51,744 nucleotides of DNA from Fimadaptatus sp050946055 (GCA_050946055.1 JBMNUB010000015.1:1-51744), one strand, 5' to 3'; shown: positions 34,205 through 42,874, numbered from the stretch's first letter. Notes: generated by a model from the letters alone, not told the origin. Translations and numbers: made by a program.

Positions 34205-34882
34205 ATGGTGATAGCGATAGACGGCCCCGCGGGCGCGGGCAAATCGGACATATCCAAGATGCTGGCGGCGCGGCTGGGTTTTGCGTATCTGGACACGGGC
34301 GCGATGTACAGGGCGATAGCGCTCAAGGCGCTGCGCGGCGGCGTGGCGCTGGATGACAGCGCGGCGCTTAGCGATATGCTTGCGCATACGGAGCTTGACG
34401 TGCGCTGCTCGCGCGAGGGCGCGCCCGAGGTCGTGCTGGACGGCGAGGACGTGACCGGCCTTTTGCGCACGCAGCAGGTGGGCGACGCGGCTTCGCGCGT
34501 GTCGGCGCTGAAACTGGTCAGACAGTGGCTGCTGGAGGCGCAGCGCTCCATAGCCCGCTCGGGCGACGTGATAATGGACGGTCGCGACATAGGCACTGAG
34601 GTGCTGCCCGATGCCGAGGTCAAGATATACCTCACGGCCTCCTGCGAGGTGCGCGCACGCCGCAGGCTGGCTCAGCTGCTGCAAAAGGGCGAACACGCCG
34701 GGCTTGACGATGTCATGCGCGAGGTGCGCGAGCGCGACGAGCGCGACATGACGCGCGATGTCAGCCCGCTCAGGCAGGCGGACGACGCGGTGCTTGTCGA
34801 CTCCAGCGACATGACGCGCGAAGAGGTTGTCGAAGCCATAATGGAGCGCGTCGGCGCGGCGCGCAAGGAGTTGGACACATGA
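34205..34882 (+). CDS. cmk: cytidylate kinase
   Basis: A 225-residue CMP/dCMP kinase that makes CDP and dCDP from ATP. P-loop GPAGAGKS (7-14), LDTGAMYRAIAL, the CMP-binding GRDIGTEVLPDAE, and the lid region ERDERDMTRDVSPL are all present. ATG 34205 is 11 nt after GGGGAGG (34187-34193); a nearer ATG at 34198 opens a wrong frame. It overlaps plsC by 4 bp (ATGA). The cmk-plsC-ispH-rpsA order is a well-known clostridial arrangement. Confidence 0.97.
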   Translation: MVIAIDGPAGAGKSDISKMLAARLGFAYLDTGAMYRAIALKALRGGVALDDSAALSDMLAHTELDVRCSREGAPEVVLDGEDVTGLLRTQQVGDAASRVSALKLVRQWLLEAQRSIARSGDVIMDGRDIGTEVLPDAEVKIYLTASCEVRARRRLAQLLQKGEHAGLDDVMREVRERDERDMTRDVSPLRQADDAVLVDSSDMTREEVVEAIMERVGAARKELDT

Positions 34883-35481
34883 GCAGGTTTTATAGCTTTG
34901 CAAAGGGGCTGCTTGGGCCTGTGCTGCGGCTTGTGTTCCGCTTCGACGTGCATGGCTCGGCAAATCTGCCCGATAATGCGGCCATAGTCGTGTGCAACCA
35001 CATATCAAACTGGGACGTGCTGGCGCTCAGCTGCGTAATGGACAGGCAGATACGCTACATGGCCAAGCAAGAGCTGTTCAAAAACCCGATAGTGCGCCGC
35101 GTTATAGAGGGCCTGGGCGCGTTCCCGATAGACCGCGGCAGCGCGGACGTTGCCGCCATACGCAAGAGTCTGGAGATACTGTCGGACGGCGGCGTGGTGG
35201 GCATATTCCCGCAGGGTACGCGCGTCAAGGACGATTCCTCGTTCGAGGTGGCGGGCGGCGTGGCCATGATAGCGCTGCGCTCGCATGCGGAGATAGTGCC
35301 GGTACACATACGCGGCCCGTATAAGCCCTTTAGCCGCGTGCGCATAGACATAGGCGAGGCATACACGCCCGCGCCAGAAGGCACGCGCGTCAGCCGCGAG
35401 CTGATAACCGGCGTGAGCGAAGGCGTGGCGGCGCGCGTGAATGAACTCAAGGCAAGGAGCATGAGCGCGCGGGAGGAGTAA
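34879..35481 (+). CDS. plsC: 1-acyl-sn-glycerol-3-phosphate acyltransferase
   Basis: A 200-residue membrane-associated enzyme that adds the second acyl chain to make phosphatidic acid. It carries the acyltransferase motifs CNHISNWD (H41, D46 of HX4D), GAFPIDR, and FPQGTR (110-115, a variant of FPEGTR). An N-terminal amphipathic stretch (FAKGLLGPVLRLVF) likely anchors it. It is translationally coupled to cmk and ends the operon. Confidence 0.95.
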   Translation: MSRFYSFAKGLLGPVLRLVFRFDVHGSANLPDNAAIVVCNHISNWDVLALSCVMDRQIRYMAKQELFKNPIVRRVIEGLGAFPIDRGSADVAAIRKSLEILSDGGVVGIFPQGTRVKDDSSFEVAGGVAMIALRSHAEIVPVHIRGPYKPFSRVRIDIGEAYTPAPEGTRVSRELITGVSEGVAARVNELKARSMSAREE

Positions 35482-35835
35482 GAACGCTATGGGCGCAGGC
35501 GGAGCGCGGCTGGCTGCACGTGTCAGGCGCAAAGCGGATGCCGGCGCGCCGCATGATTGCGCGAGCGAGCGGCGGGCATGCACAGCGGCATATGTTATGC
35601 ACATGAGCGCGCAAAGCAAGCCTTTTTGGCGCGCATAAAGCGGAATATGTCGCGATATGCATGGGCGCAGCAGTGTGCTTGGTAGAGGATACTACATAAT
35701 TTCCTTCATAACAGAAAATTAATGAGCAGATTTTCTCTTGTTTGCAGGATATATTGAGGGTAAAGGCGAATATAGGCTAGAAGAGTGCAAAGTGTCCGTG
35801 TGGCATTGATATGCCGCACGCCGAGGAGTGGTAGT
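35482..35835. other. gene-free stretch and leader of ispH-rpsA
   Basis: About 350 bp. No promoter matches well; TATATT at about 35749 lacks a -35 box at proper spacing. A 9-bp stem with one G-T pair (35798-35806/35811-35819, 4-nt loop) ends 3 bp before the ribosome binding site and could modulate translation of the fusion gene. Confidence 0.45.
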
Positions 35836-37824
35836 TTGGACGTCATAATTGCGCCCAGGGCCGGGTTCTGCTTCGGAGTCAGGCGCGCGGTCGAGAGCGT
35901 CGAGCGCGTGCTGGACAGCGGCGACAGCATATGCACGCTGGGCAAGCTCATGCACAATGAGCAGGCCGTGGCGGAGCTGGCCGCAAAGGGAGCGCGCCCT
36001 GTCGATACTCCCGAGGAGGCGGATACGCGCATAGTCGCGATACGCTCTCACGGCGTGCGCCCCGAGGTGCTTGCAAGGCTTCGGGAATTGGGACACGATA
36101 TCATCGATCTCACCTGTCCTTTCGTTAAGCGCATACATGAGCTGGTCAATGAATACTCGCGCACCGTGGGCGCGCCGGTCATAGTGGTCGGCAAGCGCAC
36201 GCATCCCGAGGTCATAGGCATATGCGGCTGGTGTGATGAAAGCTATGTGGTGGCGGACGAAGCCGAAGCTATGGCGCTGCCGCAAATAGAAAGGGCGCTG
36301 CTGGTGGCGCAGACCACCTGCGAGGTGAGCCGCTTTGAGAGGGTGGAGGCGCAGCTTAAGGCGCGCATACCGCATCTTACGGTCAGGAACACCATCTGCC
36401 TTACCTCGGTTGAGCGTCAGAACGGCACGAGGAAACTGGCCGAAAAGGCGGACATGATGATAGTGGTGGGCGGCAAGGGCAGCGCCAATACGCGCGAGCT
36501 CTATGAGATATGCCGCGCCCGCACTCAAACTATATGGGTCGAAACCGCGCGTGACCTCCCTGAAAAATGGGCCGGCCCGTGGGGTATAATCGGCATAACA
36601 GCCGGCGCAAGCACGCCGGATGGCACATTTAAGGAGGTTGCTGCACGCATGAACGACATCGAGAAGCAGGACGTTGTCCTGGAGACCACGGCGCAGGACG
36701 AAGTCCAGGAGTCGGATTTTGAGGCCGCGTTTGAAAAGACGATGGTACAGATCCATCCTGGTGATATCATAAAGGGCAAGGTCGTCCAGATAACCGACGA
36801 CGAGGTTTGCGTAAACATCGGTTACAAGTCCGATGGACTGATAAAGAAGTCCGAACTCTGCACCCCCGACGTTAACACCGGCGACGAGATAGAGGTCGAA
36901 GTCGTCAAGGTCAACGACGGTGAGGGCAATGTTATACTGTCCCAGAAGAACATAGTCAACAAGCGCAACTGGGATGCTCTTATGGCCAAGAACGAGGCCG
37001 GCGAGTTCGTCGAGGCCGTGGGCAAGAAGGCCGTAAAGGGCGGCCTGATCGCTTCTGTAATGGGCATAGAGGCGTTCATACCCGCTTCTCACCTGAGCCA
37101 GCGCTATGTTGAGAAGATCGAGGACTTCGTGGGCAAGGACATGACCCTGAAGATCATCGAGGTGGACGAGAAGAAGAAGCGCATCGTAGCTTCCCGCAAG
37201 GCCGTTCTGATTGCCGAAGAGGCCAAGAAGAAGGCTGAGATATGGGACAAGCTCGAGCAGGGCACCGTGGTCAACGGCATAGTTCGCCGCCTGACCGACT
37301 TCGGCGCTTTTGTAGACATCGGCGGCGTGGATGGTCTGGTTCACGTGACCGACCTGAGCTGGGGCCGCGTAAAGCATCCCAGCGATGTCGTGTCCATCAA
37401 TCAGGAGATCCCGGTAAAGATACAGTCGCTGGATCGCGATCGCGAGCGCATCTCGCTGAGCTACAAGGCGACCCAGCCCAAGCCTTGGGATGTGGCGGGC
37501 GATAAGTACATCGTCGGCTCCATAGTCGAGGGCAAGGTAGTCCGCATCACCACCTTCGGCGCCTTTGTGGAGCTGGAGCCCGGCCTTGACGGTCTGGTAC
37601 ACATCTCCCAGTGCGCGCTCAACCGCATAGCCAAGGTTGAGGACGCTGTGCAGGTTGGCGACATCGTGCGCGTAAAGGTGCTGGATGTCAACACCGATGC
37701 CAAGCGCATAAGCCTGAGCATCCGTGCGGTGCTGGAGGACGAGGCGTTTGACGGCGTTGAGGACGGCTCGCTGGATTCTCTGGCCGATGAGTTCGCGATA
37801 GGCGACGAGGACGAGAACAACTAA
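35836..37824 (+). CDS. ispH-rpsA: bifunctional IspH (HMBPP reductase) / ribosomal protein S1
   Basis: A 662-residue fusion. Residues 1-270 are 4-hydroxy-3-methylbut-2-enyl diphosphate reductase, the last MEP-pathway step giving IPP and DMAPP; the [4Fe-4S] ligands are C12 (GFCFGV), C94 (LTCPFV) and C188 (TICLTS). Residues from about 300 carry four S1 RNA-binding repeats (about 307-375, 392-458, 478-546, 565-632; e.g. GLIASVMGIEAFIPASHLS) and an acidic tail. This fusion is known in Clostridia. I choose TTG 35836, 7 nt after GAGGAG (35823-35828), because the earlier GTG has no site. The S1 half uses more ATC and GCT/GTT codons than its neighbours, as expected for high expression. Confidence 0.95.
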   Translation: MDVIIAPRAGFCFGVRRAVESVERVLDSGDSICTLGKLMHNEQAVAELAAKGARPVDTPEEADTRIVAIRSHGVRPEVLARLRELGHDIIDLTCPFVKRIHELVNEYSRTVGAPVIVVGKRTHPEVIGICGWCDESYVVADEAEAMALPQIERALLVAQTTCEVSRFERVEAQLKARIPHLTVRNTICLTSVERQNGTRKLAEKADMMIVVGGKGSANTRELYEICRARTQTIWVETARDLPEKWAGPWGIIGITAGASTPDGTFKEVAARMNDIEKQDVVLETTAQDEVQESDFEAAFEKTMVQIHPGDIIKGKVVQITDDEVCVNIGYKSDGLIKKSELCTPDVNTGDEIEVEVVKVNDGEGNVILSQKNIVNKRNWDALMAKNEAGEFVEAVGKKAVKGGLIASVMGIEAFIPASHLSQRYVEKIEDFVGKDMTLKIIEVDEKKKRIVASRKAVLIAEEAKKKAEIWDKLEQGTVVNGIVRRLTDFGAFVDIGGVDGLVHVTDLSWGRVKHPSDVVSINQEIPVKIQSLDRDRERISLSYKATQPKPWDVAGDKYIVGSIVEGKVVRITTFGAFVELEPGLDGLVHISQCALNRIAKVEDAVQVGDIVRVKVLDVNTDAKRISLSIRAVLEDEAFDGVEDGSLDSLADEFAIGDEDENN

Positions 37825-37957
37825 TATAGCTGTAAGGCATATTTGGGCTGCTGATATCATCGGCAGCCCATTGTCATATGTATGATAGCATGAGCCGCGC
37901 CATGAGCGCCGCCGCAGGAGGTGCATCTATACGGATATACTGATAATAGCGCTGGTC

Positions 37958-38722
37958 ATGGGTCTGGTGTACTGGTTTTTTCATAGGGAGAACAACCGCC
38001 TTGTGACCTCGCGGTATTACATAAGCGCGGACGTACAGAGCGAATTGGGCATAGTGCAGCTGAGCGACCTGCACAGCAAGCGCTTTGGCCCCAACAACGA
38101 AAAGCTGATGGAGCAGATAAAGCAGCTTGCCCCCGACCTGATAGTCATTACCGGCGACATGATACACAGGTGGGACGCAAGGGCGCAGGCTTATGTGGAC
38201 CTGCTGGCAAAGCTGGGTACCATAGCGCCTGTGTATGCCATACCCGGCAATCACGAATCCCGCATAGACGAATGGCCGGTGCTGCGCGATATGCTGCGCA
38301 AGGCGGGCATCCGCGTGGTCGAAAACGACGTGGCGATATTCTCCAAGGACGGCCAGCGCGTGTCCATACTGGGGCTTAACGAGGCCACTGACCCCGACAC
38401 TAGGCCGCTGTTTGCGCGGCTGAGCGATATGGGCGGGTTTCGGCTGGTGCTGAGCCACTTTCCGCTGCGCTTTGAGGAGTACTGCAAGCATGATTTTGAC
38501 CTGCAGCTCAGCGGCCACGCGCACGGCGGTCAGTGGCGGCTGCCCATAATAGGCGGGTTGTATTCGCCCGATCAGGGCATGTTCCCGCACTATGACGCGG
38601 GGCTGTTTGAGGAAAAGGGCAGAAAGCTGGTGGTCTCGCGCGGTCTGGGCAATAGCGACTTTCCGCTTAGACTGTTCAACTATCCAGAGATAGTGTTCAT
38701 AGGTGTCACCAAGCGCGCCTGA
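37958..38722 (+). CDS. YkuE-like metallophosphoesterase
   Basis: A calcineurin-like phosphoesterase (254 residues from this ATG) with all five metal motifs: D37 and H39 (LSDLHS), D67 (TGDM), N98/H99 (PGNHE), H167 (LSHFP), and H187/H189 (SGHAHGGQ). This layout matches membrane-linked YkuE/UDP-diacylglucosamine-hydrolase-like proteins; substrate unknown. ATG 37958 has no ribosome site. A perfect AGGAGG at 37916-37921 instead points to an in-frame ACG at 37931, which would add nine residues and complete a hydrophobic N-terminal helix (ILIIALVMGLVYWFF). The true start may be ACG, or an ATG altered by mutation or sequencing error. Confidence 0.9.
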   Translation: MGLVYWFFHRENNRLVTSRYYISADVQSELGIVQLSDLHSKRFGPNNEKLMEQIKQLAPDLIVITGDMIHRWDARAQAYVDLLAKLGTIAPVYAIPGNHESRIDEWPVLRDMLRKAGIRVVENDVAIFSKDGQRVSILGLNEATDPDTRPLFARLSDMGGFRLVLSHFPLRFEEYCKHDFDLQLSGHAHGGQWRLPIIGGLYSPDQGMFPHYDAGLFEEKGRKLVVSRGLGNSDFPLRLFNYPEIVFIGVTKRA

Positions 38723-38734
38723 TGCAATTTAAAT

Positions 38735-38780
38735 GCGGCGCTCCTTAGGCGGTTTGGCCGTGCGGAGCGCCGCGCTTTTT
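38735..38780 (+). terminator. terminator of the metallophosphoesterase gene
   Basis: GCGGCGCTCC (38735-38744) pairs exactly with GGAGCGCCGC (38764-38773), followed by GCTTTTT. It lies 12 nt after the stop. Confidence 0.88.
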
Positions 38781-38945
38781 GGCCGTTCACGGCTTTATGC
38801 GCGGAAATGCAGATGGCGGCTTGCAGCTAGGGAAACGGAGGCAAGCGGCTTGCTTCAGGCATTGCCATCTGGCGGAGGCGCGGTGCTTGGCCGCTGTCTT
38901 CAAGGCGCTTCGGCTGCCCGAACAGCAGCGCCTTAAAACGAACCA

Positions 38946-39200
38946 GCCTGTCAAAACCCCCGGAGAACTCGATGGGACTTGCAGCCCGCCGGCTTTAATA
39001 GCGCCCAGCGGCATGTGCGGTGGCGCGGGATGTTTTTGCGGCGGGAAATTTCATTTTCCGGAGCAGCATATCTGCATTACGGTTTCCACGCCCGGAAACC
39101 TTAAGGGTTTCAGTGGAAACTGAGTAGGGCCGGCAGTGGCGGGGGAGGTTCTCCCCCGTACAACAAACTGGCCTTGCGCGAAGAACATTTGTGCGCAACA
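38946..39200 (+). repeat. dispersed repeat family A, copy 5 (complete)
   Basis: GCCTGTCAAAACCCCCGGAG at the left, GCAGCCCGCCGGCTTTAATA, GCCCAGCGGCATGTGCGGTG, GCGGGAAATTTCATTTTCCG, GTTTCCACGCCCGGAAACC, TTTCAGTGGAAACTGAGTAG, and GGCGGGGGAGGTTCTCCCCC, with an end hairpin TTGCGC..GCGCAA. It lies upstream of the yabP operon. Confidence 0.88.
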
Positions 39201-39298
39201 TGCGCGGCGCGGGCGCTAGGCAGTCATAGCGCGGCCGATATGGGCATATGCTCATTCAGTGAGTGGCGCGGCACACCCGCGCGAAAGGAGGATATGCC

Positions 39299-39583
39299 AT
39301 GCGCAATGCGGACAACACCGAGGTACGGCGCACGCACGCGCTCAGTATGACCGACCGCGGCCAGCTGGAGCTGACCGGCGTGTGCGACGTGGACAGCTTT
39401 AACGACCAGCTGATAGTCATGAACACGTCGCAGGGCGAGCTTACCGTGGCGGGCGACGAGCTGCACATCTCGGCGCTGGATCTGGAGGCGGGCAGACTGC
39501 ACATAGACGGGCGCATACAGGCGCTGGAGTACGCCGACGCGCGCACACCGGGCAAGCGCGGGCTGTGGCGCGTGTTTAAGTAA
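39299..39583 (+). CDS. yabP: sporulation protein YabP
   Basis: A 94-residue protein matching YabP: RTHALSMTDRGQLELTGVCDVDSFND, then TSQGELTVAGDELHISALDLEAGRLHIDG-type beta strands. In Bacillus it is made in the mother cell and is needed for a proper spore coat and cortex. ATG 39299 has AAAGGAGG (39284-39291) with a 7-nt gap. The yabQ start follows its stop by 2 bp, so they are co-translated. Confidence 0.93.
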   Translation: MRNADNTEVRRTHALSMTDRGQLELTGVCDVDSFNDQLIVMNTSQGELTVAGDELHISALDLEAGRLHIDGRIQALEYADARTPGKRGLWRVFK

Positions 39584-39585
39584 GC

Positions 39586-39954
39586 ATGCTGTACTATACC
39601 GTGGGGCAATGGTACGCGCTGGCCTATATGATGCTGTGCGGGGTCATAATGGGCGCGATATACGAGGCGTTTCGCGTGCTGAGGCATCTGACCGTGGCCG
39701 GACGCGCGCTCAGTGCGGCGCTGGATGCGGCGATGTGCCTGCTGCTGGCGCTGGTCATGGCCATAATGCTCATGCGCGCAAGCGGCGGCGAGTTGCGCCT
39801 GTATGCGCTGATGGGCTGCGCGCTGGGCATGGCGCTGTTCCTCAATGGGCCTGCGCGCATAGTGCGTGCGGGTGCAGCGCGGGCGCTGTGTCTTGCGCGG
39901 CGCGTGAGGATAAGATTGCGAGATGTTGCGCTTTTCAAACATATTCTTAAGTAA
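39586..39954 (+). CDS. yabQ: spore cortex biosynthesis protein YabQ
   Basis: A 122-residue membrane protein with three or four hydrophobic helices (about 7-27, 42-62, 72-90), matching YabQ, an outer-forespore-membrane protein needed for cortex formation in Bacillus. GQWYALAYMMLCGVIMGAIY and YEAFRVLR are typical of the family's first helix. It starts 2 bp after yabP with no independent ribosome site. The basic C terminus (RRVRIRLRD) should face the cytosol. Confidence 0.9.
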   Translation: MLYYTVGQWYALAYMMLCGVIMGAIYEAFRVLRHLTVAGRALSAALDAAMCLLLALVMAIMLMRASGGELRLYALMGCALGMALFLNGPARIVRAGAARALCLARRVRIRLRDVALFKHILK

Positions 39955-40072
39955 GTGTTTCACCGGTAGGATTTACCGCATCTGTGGCGAATAGATGGCA
40001 GTACATGCACTTTGTACAGTTTGTATACTTTGTGCATCTGCAAGGCGCGACGATGTGAAGGGGTGCGGCGAT

Positions 40073-40393
40073 ATGGCTACAAGGCGCGGCGGGCGCAAAC
40101 TCACGCCCAGGTTTTTTGCGATAGTGTTGGCGGCGGCGTGCGTGTTCGTCTCCGTGACCATGATGCGCGACAATGCATGCCTGACCGAGCAGCGCGCGGC
40201 CATAGCCGAGCTGGAGGAGCGCTGCAGCGAACTCAAGGAGCGCAATGAGCAGCTGAAGTGCGAGGCCGAGTTTTCGCGCACCGATGAGTTTATAGAGCGC
40301 GAGGCGCGCATGCGCGGCATGCTGCGTCCCGGCGAAACGCGATATGTGCTGGATACGGGGGTAAATTTCGACAATGCTCAGGGCGGCAATTGA
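40073..40393 (+). CDS. DivIC/FtsB-family septum formation initiator
   Basis: A 106-residue bitopic membrane protein: a basic cytosolic tail (MATRRGGRKLTPR), one transmembrane helix (about 13-32), and an external coiled coil (about 38-68; AAIAELEERCSELKERNEQL) followed by EFIEREARMRGMLRPGE, the hallmark of DivIC/FtsB/FtsL-type divisome proteins that link FtsL and DivIB. ATG 40073 follows GAAGGGGTG. The yabP-yabQ-divIC order is conserved in spore formers. Its end overlaps ppx by 20 bp. Confidence 0.9.
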   Translation: MATRRGGRKLTPRFFAIVLAAACVFVSVTMMRDNACLTEQRAAIAELEERCSELKERNEQLKCEAEFSRTDEFIEREARMRGMLRPGETRYVLDTGVNFDNAQGGN

Positions 40394-41285
40394 CATAGGA
40401 TCGAATTCTGTGCGGCTGCTCGTGGCCGGCGTGACCGGCGGCGAGTTTCAGCCGCTTTTTCGGCTTTTGGACACGACCAGACTGCACGATGGACTGGATG
40501 CGCAGGGCAATCTGAGCGCGGAATCCATGGCGCGCACGGCGGGCGCGATAGCCGGGTTTGCAGCCAAGGCGCGCGAGGCGGGCGTGCGCGACGAAGACAT
40601 ATTCGCCTTTGCCACCAGCGCCGTGCGCGATGCGGCCAACGGGCGCGACTTTATGGCGGCGGTCAAGGCGGATTGCGGCGTGGACATAAACCTGCTCACC
40701 GGCGAGCAGGAGGCCGCTTACGCATTCTACGCGGCGGCAAGGCCGGGCGAGTGCGGCGTGGTGGACATAGGCGGCGCGTCCACAGAGATGATATGCGGCT
40801 GCGACGGCCGGGTACGCGCGTCGTATTCGGCGCAGATGGGCGCGGTGCGCCTGCGCAGGATGCTGGGCGAGGGCGCGAGCGTGGAGCGCATGCTGGAACA
40901 GAGCGCTGCCGTGCTTGAGCCGGGCATACGTGCGCTGGGCGCGCTGCCCGAGCATTTCGTGGGCGTGGCAGGCACCATAACCACGCTGTGCGCGCTGGAC
41001 ATGGAGCTTAAAGAGTATTCGCCCGAGCGCATAAATGGCGCGTGGCTCAGCCGGGAGTCGGCGGAGCGCTGGCTAAAGCGCCTTGTGCCCATGAGCATAG
41101 CGGACAGGCGCGCGCTGCCCGGCATGCCCGCGCGCAGAGCCGATATAATCGACTATGGCGCGGCGATAGTCGTGAGCTTTCTGCGCCTGACAGGGCTTTG
41201 CGGGCTGTATGTGTCCGACCGCGACAACCTCTATACCGCCATAATGCGCCCGGATAAAGCTGACAGTGGTGAAAATAATTCGTGA
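40374..41285 (+). CDS. Ppx/GppA-family phosphatase
   Basis: A 303-residue member of the exopolyphosphatase / pppGpp phosphohydrolase family (ASKHA fold). The two phosphate loops AIDIGSNSVRLLV (5-17) and VVDIGGASTEM (129-139) and the catalytic-site EQEAAYAF (111-118) are present. It is the short two-domain form without the C-terminal HD domain. Whether it prefers polyphosphate or pppGpp cannot be told. It starts inside the divIC gene without its own ribosome site, so it is coupled to it. Confidence 0.92.
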   Translation: MLRAAIDIGSNSVRLLVAGVTGGEFQPLFRLLDTTRLHDGLDAQGNLSAESMARTAGAIAGFAAKAREAGVRDEDIFAFATSAVRDAANGRDFMAAVKADCGVDINLLTGEQEAAYAFYAAARPGECGVVDIGGASTEMICGCDGRVRASYSAQMGAVRLRRMLGEGASVERMLEQSAAVLEPGIRALGALPEHFVGVAGTITTLCALDMELKEYSPERINGAWLSRESAERWLKRLVPMSIADRRALPGMPARRADIIDYGAAIVVSFLRLTGLCGLYVSDRDNLYTAIMRPDKADSGENNS

Positions 41286-41299
41286 CAGCGCAGAATGTG

Positions 41300-41328
41300 T
41301 TTACAAATTGGGCGATATGCTGTAATAT
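41300..41328 (+). promoter_or_regulatory. probable promoter of the small secreted protein
   Basis: TTTACA (41300-41305), a 17-bp spacer and TAATAT (41323-41328). Leader of about 170 nt. Confidence 0.55.
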
Positions 41329-41503
41329 AAATATGTGAAGTGGGGGGTATTCCCATAGGATAAAGCTGCGGAGCATAGCGTCTCGCCCCAAGGAGGTGTT
41401 GCCGTTGGACGAGCAGAGTCATACGGACAATGCGTGCAGAGACGCGCGCATGCAAAGGCGATTTGCGCCGCATTTGGCGGCATGCAGGAGGGGAGGCGTT
41501 GTT

Positions 41504-41971
41504 ATGAAGAAACTGATTTCCGTGCTTATGGCGGCGCTCATGCTGCTGCTGGCGCTGCCCGCGCTGGCCGAGGGCGATACGCCCGACGAGCTGGATGCGG
41601 CCATACAGTACGCGAATGAAGCCGGCTTTGCAGATATCGATGATGAGACCATGCATTCCGACCTGCGCTCGGTGTGGCTTATGGACGTAAGCGCCAGCCG
41701 CGAGAGCATGAGCGAGAAGGGCGTGGAGATACTTAATGAGTATTACGGCGATTACGAGCGCGTGTACATGTTGGAATACGCCGCGTTCATGGGCAAGCAG
41801 CCCATGCCCTTGCAGATGATAACTGCGGTGGGCGTAAAGGCTGACGGCGCCATGGAGGAGTGCATGACGCTTAACTATGTGCGCAGCAGGAAGTTTGACG
41901 ACACATGGTGCGACGGCATGGCGATTGAGCTTGTGCGCGACTATACGCTTGCCGAAATCATGAAGGACTGA
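41504..41971 (+). CDS. small secreted protein of unknown function
   Basis: 155 residues. A clear signal peptide (MKKLISVLMAALMLLLALPALA, cleavage after about residue 22) is followed by a mainly acidic, mixed alpha/beta sequence with few special residues; I recognise no domain. SVWLMDVSASRESMSEKGVEI-like and YDRVYMLEYAAFMG-like segments suggest a compact extracytoplasmic domain. ATG 41504 follows a GGAGGGGAGG stretch. It has its own promoter and terminator, so it is likely expressed by itself. Confidence 0.8.
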   Translation: MKKLISVLMAALMLLLALPALAEGDTPDELDAAIQYANEAGFADIDDETMHSDLRSVWLMDVSASRESMSEKGVEILNEYYGDYERVYMLEYAAFMGKQPMPLQMITAVGVKADGAMEECMTLNYVRSRKFDDTWCDGMAIELVRDYTLAEIMKD

Positions 41972-41996
41972 GCGCGCGGAGCGGGAAAAATGATGC

Positions 41997-42029
41997 GAGC
42001 GTCGGGACATTGCGTCCCGACGCTCGTTT
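41997..42029 (+). terminator. terminator of the small secreted protein gene
   Basis: GAGCGTCGGGAC (41997-42008), loop ATTGC, GTCCCGACGCTC (42014-42025), then GTTTGCG. The 12-bp stem is perfect but the T run is short. Confidence 0.8.
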
Positions 42030-42309
42030 GCGCTTGTGAGTAAGTGTGCATACTGCGGCGCGCGCATATGAGCATGTCGCGATGCACGAAGATAGGCATG
42101 TGTGCAGCGCAGCAATCGGCAGTATGCATTGCGCATTGTCCGATTATGCACGCAGTGCATTGCATGCGCGCGTGCAGATGAGCATTGCACAAAATCGGAT
42201 TATGCATGCGGCGCTTTGTACGCAGCTCACATGTGCATGCGTCACAGCGCGCATGCTGCGCCGGTGAACGCAGCTCGTTGCCGCCGCATAGCTCATGCGC
42301 ACAGAGCCA
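42030..42309. other. gene-free stretch rich in ATGC/GCAT words
   Basis: No gene, terminator or exact tandem period. CGATTATGCACGCAG and CGGATTATGCATGCGG, about 55 bp apart, hint at a decayed repeat. Confidence 0.4.
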
Positions 42310-42717
42310 TCAGACGCGGGTTATCTTGCTGGTGTACTGGAACAGCTCTATGCGCTCGCCGTCCGGCCCCTTGAAGAATATGTTCTTCGCGCCGCCCTGC
42401 ACGTCGGGCATGTGGCCTATCTCGGATATAACCTCGACCTTGCCCTCAAGGCGCGCCATGTACGCCTCTATGTCGTCGCACTCAAAGCATACGTGGTCGA
42501 CCTGGCCGGCGGTCAGCGCCTTAACGTCCACCTTGGGGCTGTATATCAGCTCCAGCACGCAGGTGCCAGCCTGCAAAAACGCCAGCACAGTTCCGCCCGG
42601 ACGCTCGTACTTGTCGGTAAGCTCCATGCCCAGCTCGTTTACGTAGAACTCGAGCGAACGCTGCATGTCGGATACGCGCACGCCTATGTGCGCAAGACCA
42701 GTCAGTCCCTTTGCCAT
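42310..42717 (-). CDS. VOC-superfamily (glyoxalase-like) protein
   Basis: A 135-residue vicinal-oxygen-chelate protein with two beta-alpha-beta-beta-beta modules. Metal ligands are in the glyoxalase I positions: H10 (LAHIGVRV), E56 (CVLELIY), H75 (VDHVCFE) and E124 (GERIELFQY). It could be a lactoylglutathione lyase-like or methylmalonyl-CoA epimerase-like enzyme; the sequence does not decide. ATG 42717 follows AAGGAGG with a 9-nt gap. Monocistronic with its own promoter. Confidence 0.9.
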   Translation of the reverse strand: MAKGLTGLAHIGVRVSDMQRSLEFYVNELGMELTDKYERPGGTVLAFLQAGTCVLELIYSPKVDVKALTAGQVDHVCFECDDIEAYMARLEGKVEVISEIGHMPDVQGGAKNIFFKGPDGERIELFQYTSKITRV

Positions 42718-42748
42718 TTTGCATTACCTCCTTGCGGTATATGCGTAT

Positions 42749-42776
42749 ATTATAGCATTTGGAGTGGAAAAGTAAA
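42749..42776 (-). promoter_or_regulatory. promoter of the VOC gene
   Basis: On the minus strand TTTACT (42771-42776), a 16-bp spacer and a perfect TATAAT (42749-42754). Confidence 0.78.
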
Positions 42777-42874
42777 GTACATTTTCGCGGGCATTCGCGC
42801 CGGTCGTGCATGTCAAATCGGCTGCCTTGCACAGCTGGGCGGGCGCGCGCATGCAGTATGAAGCAGCTGGAGCG

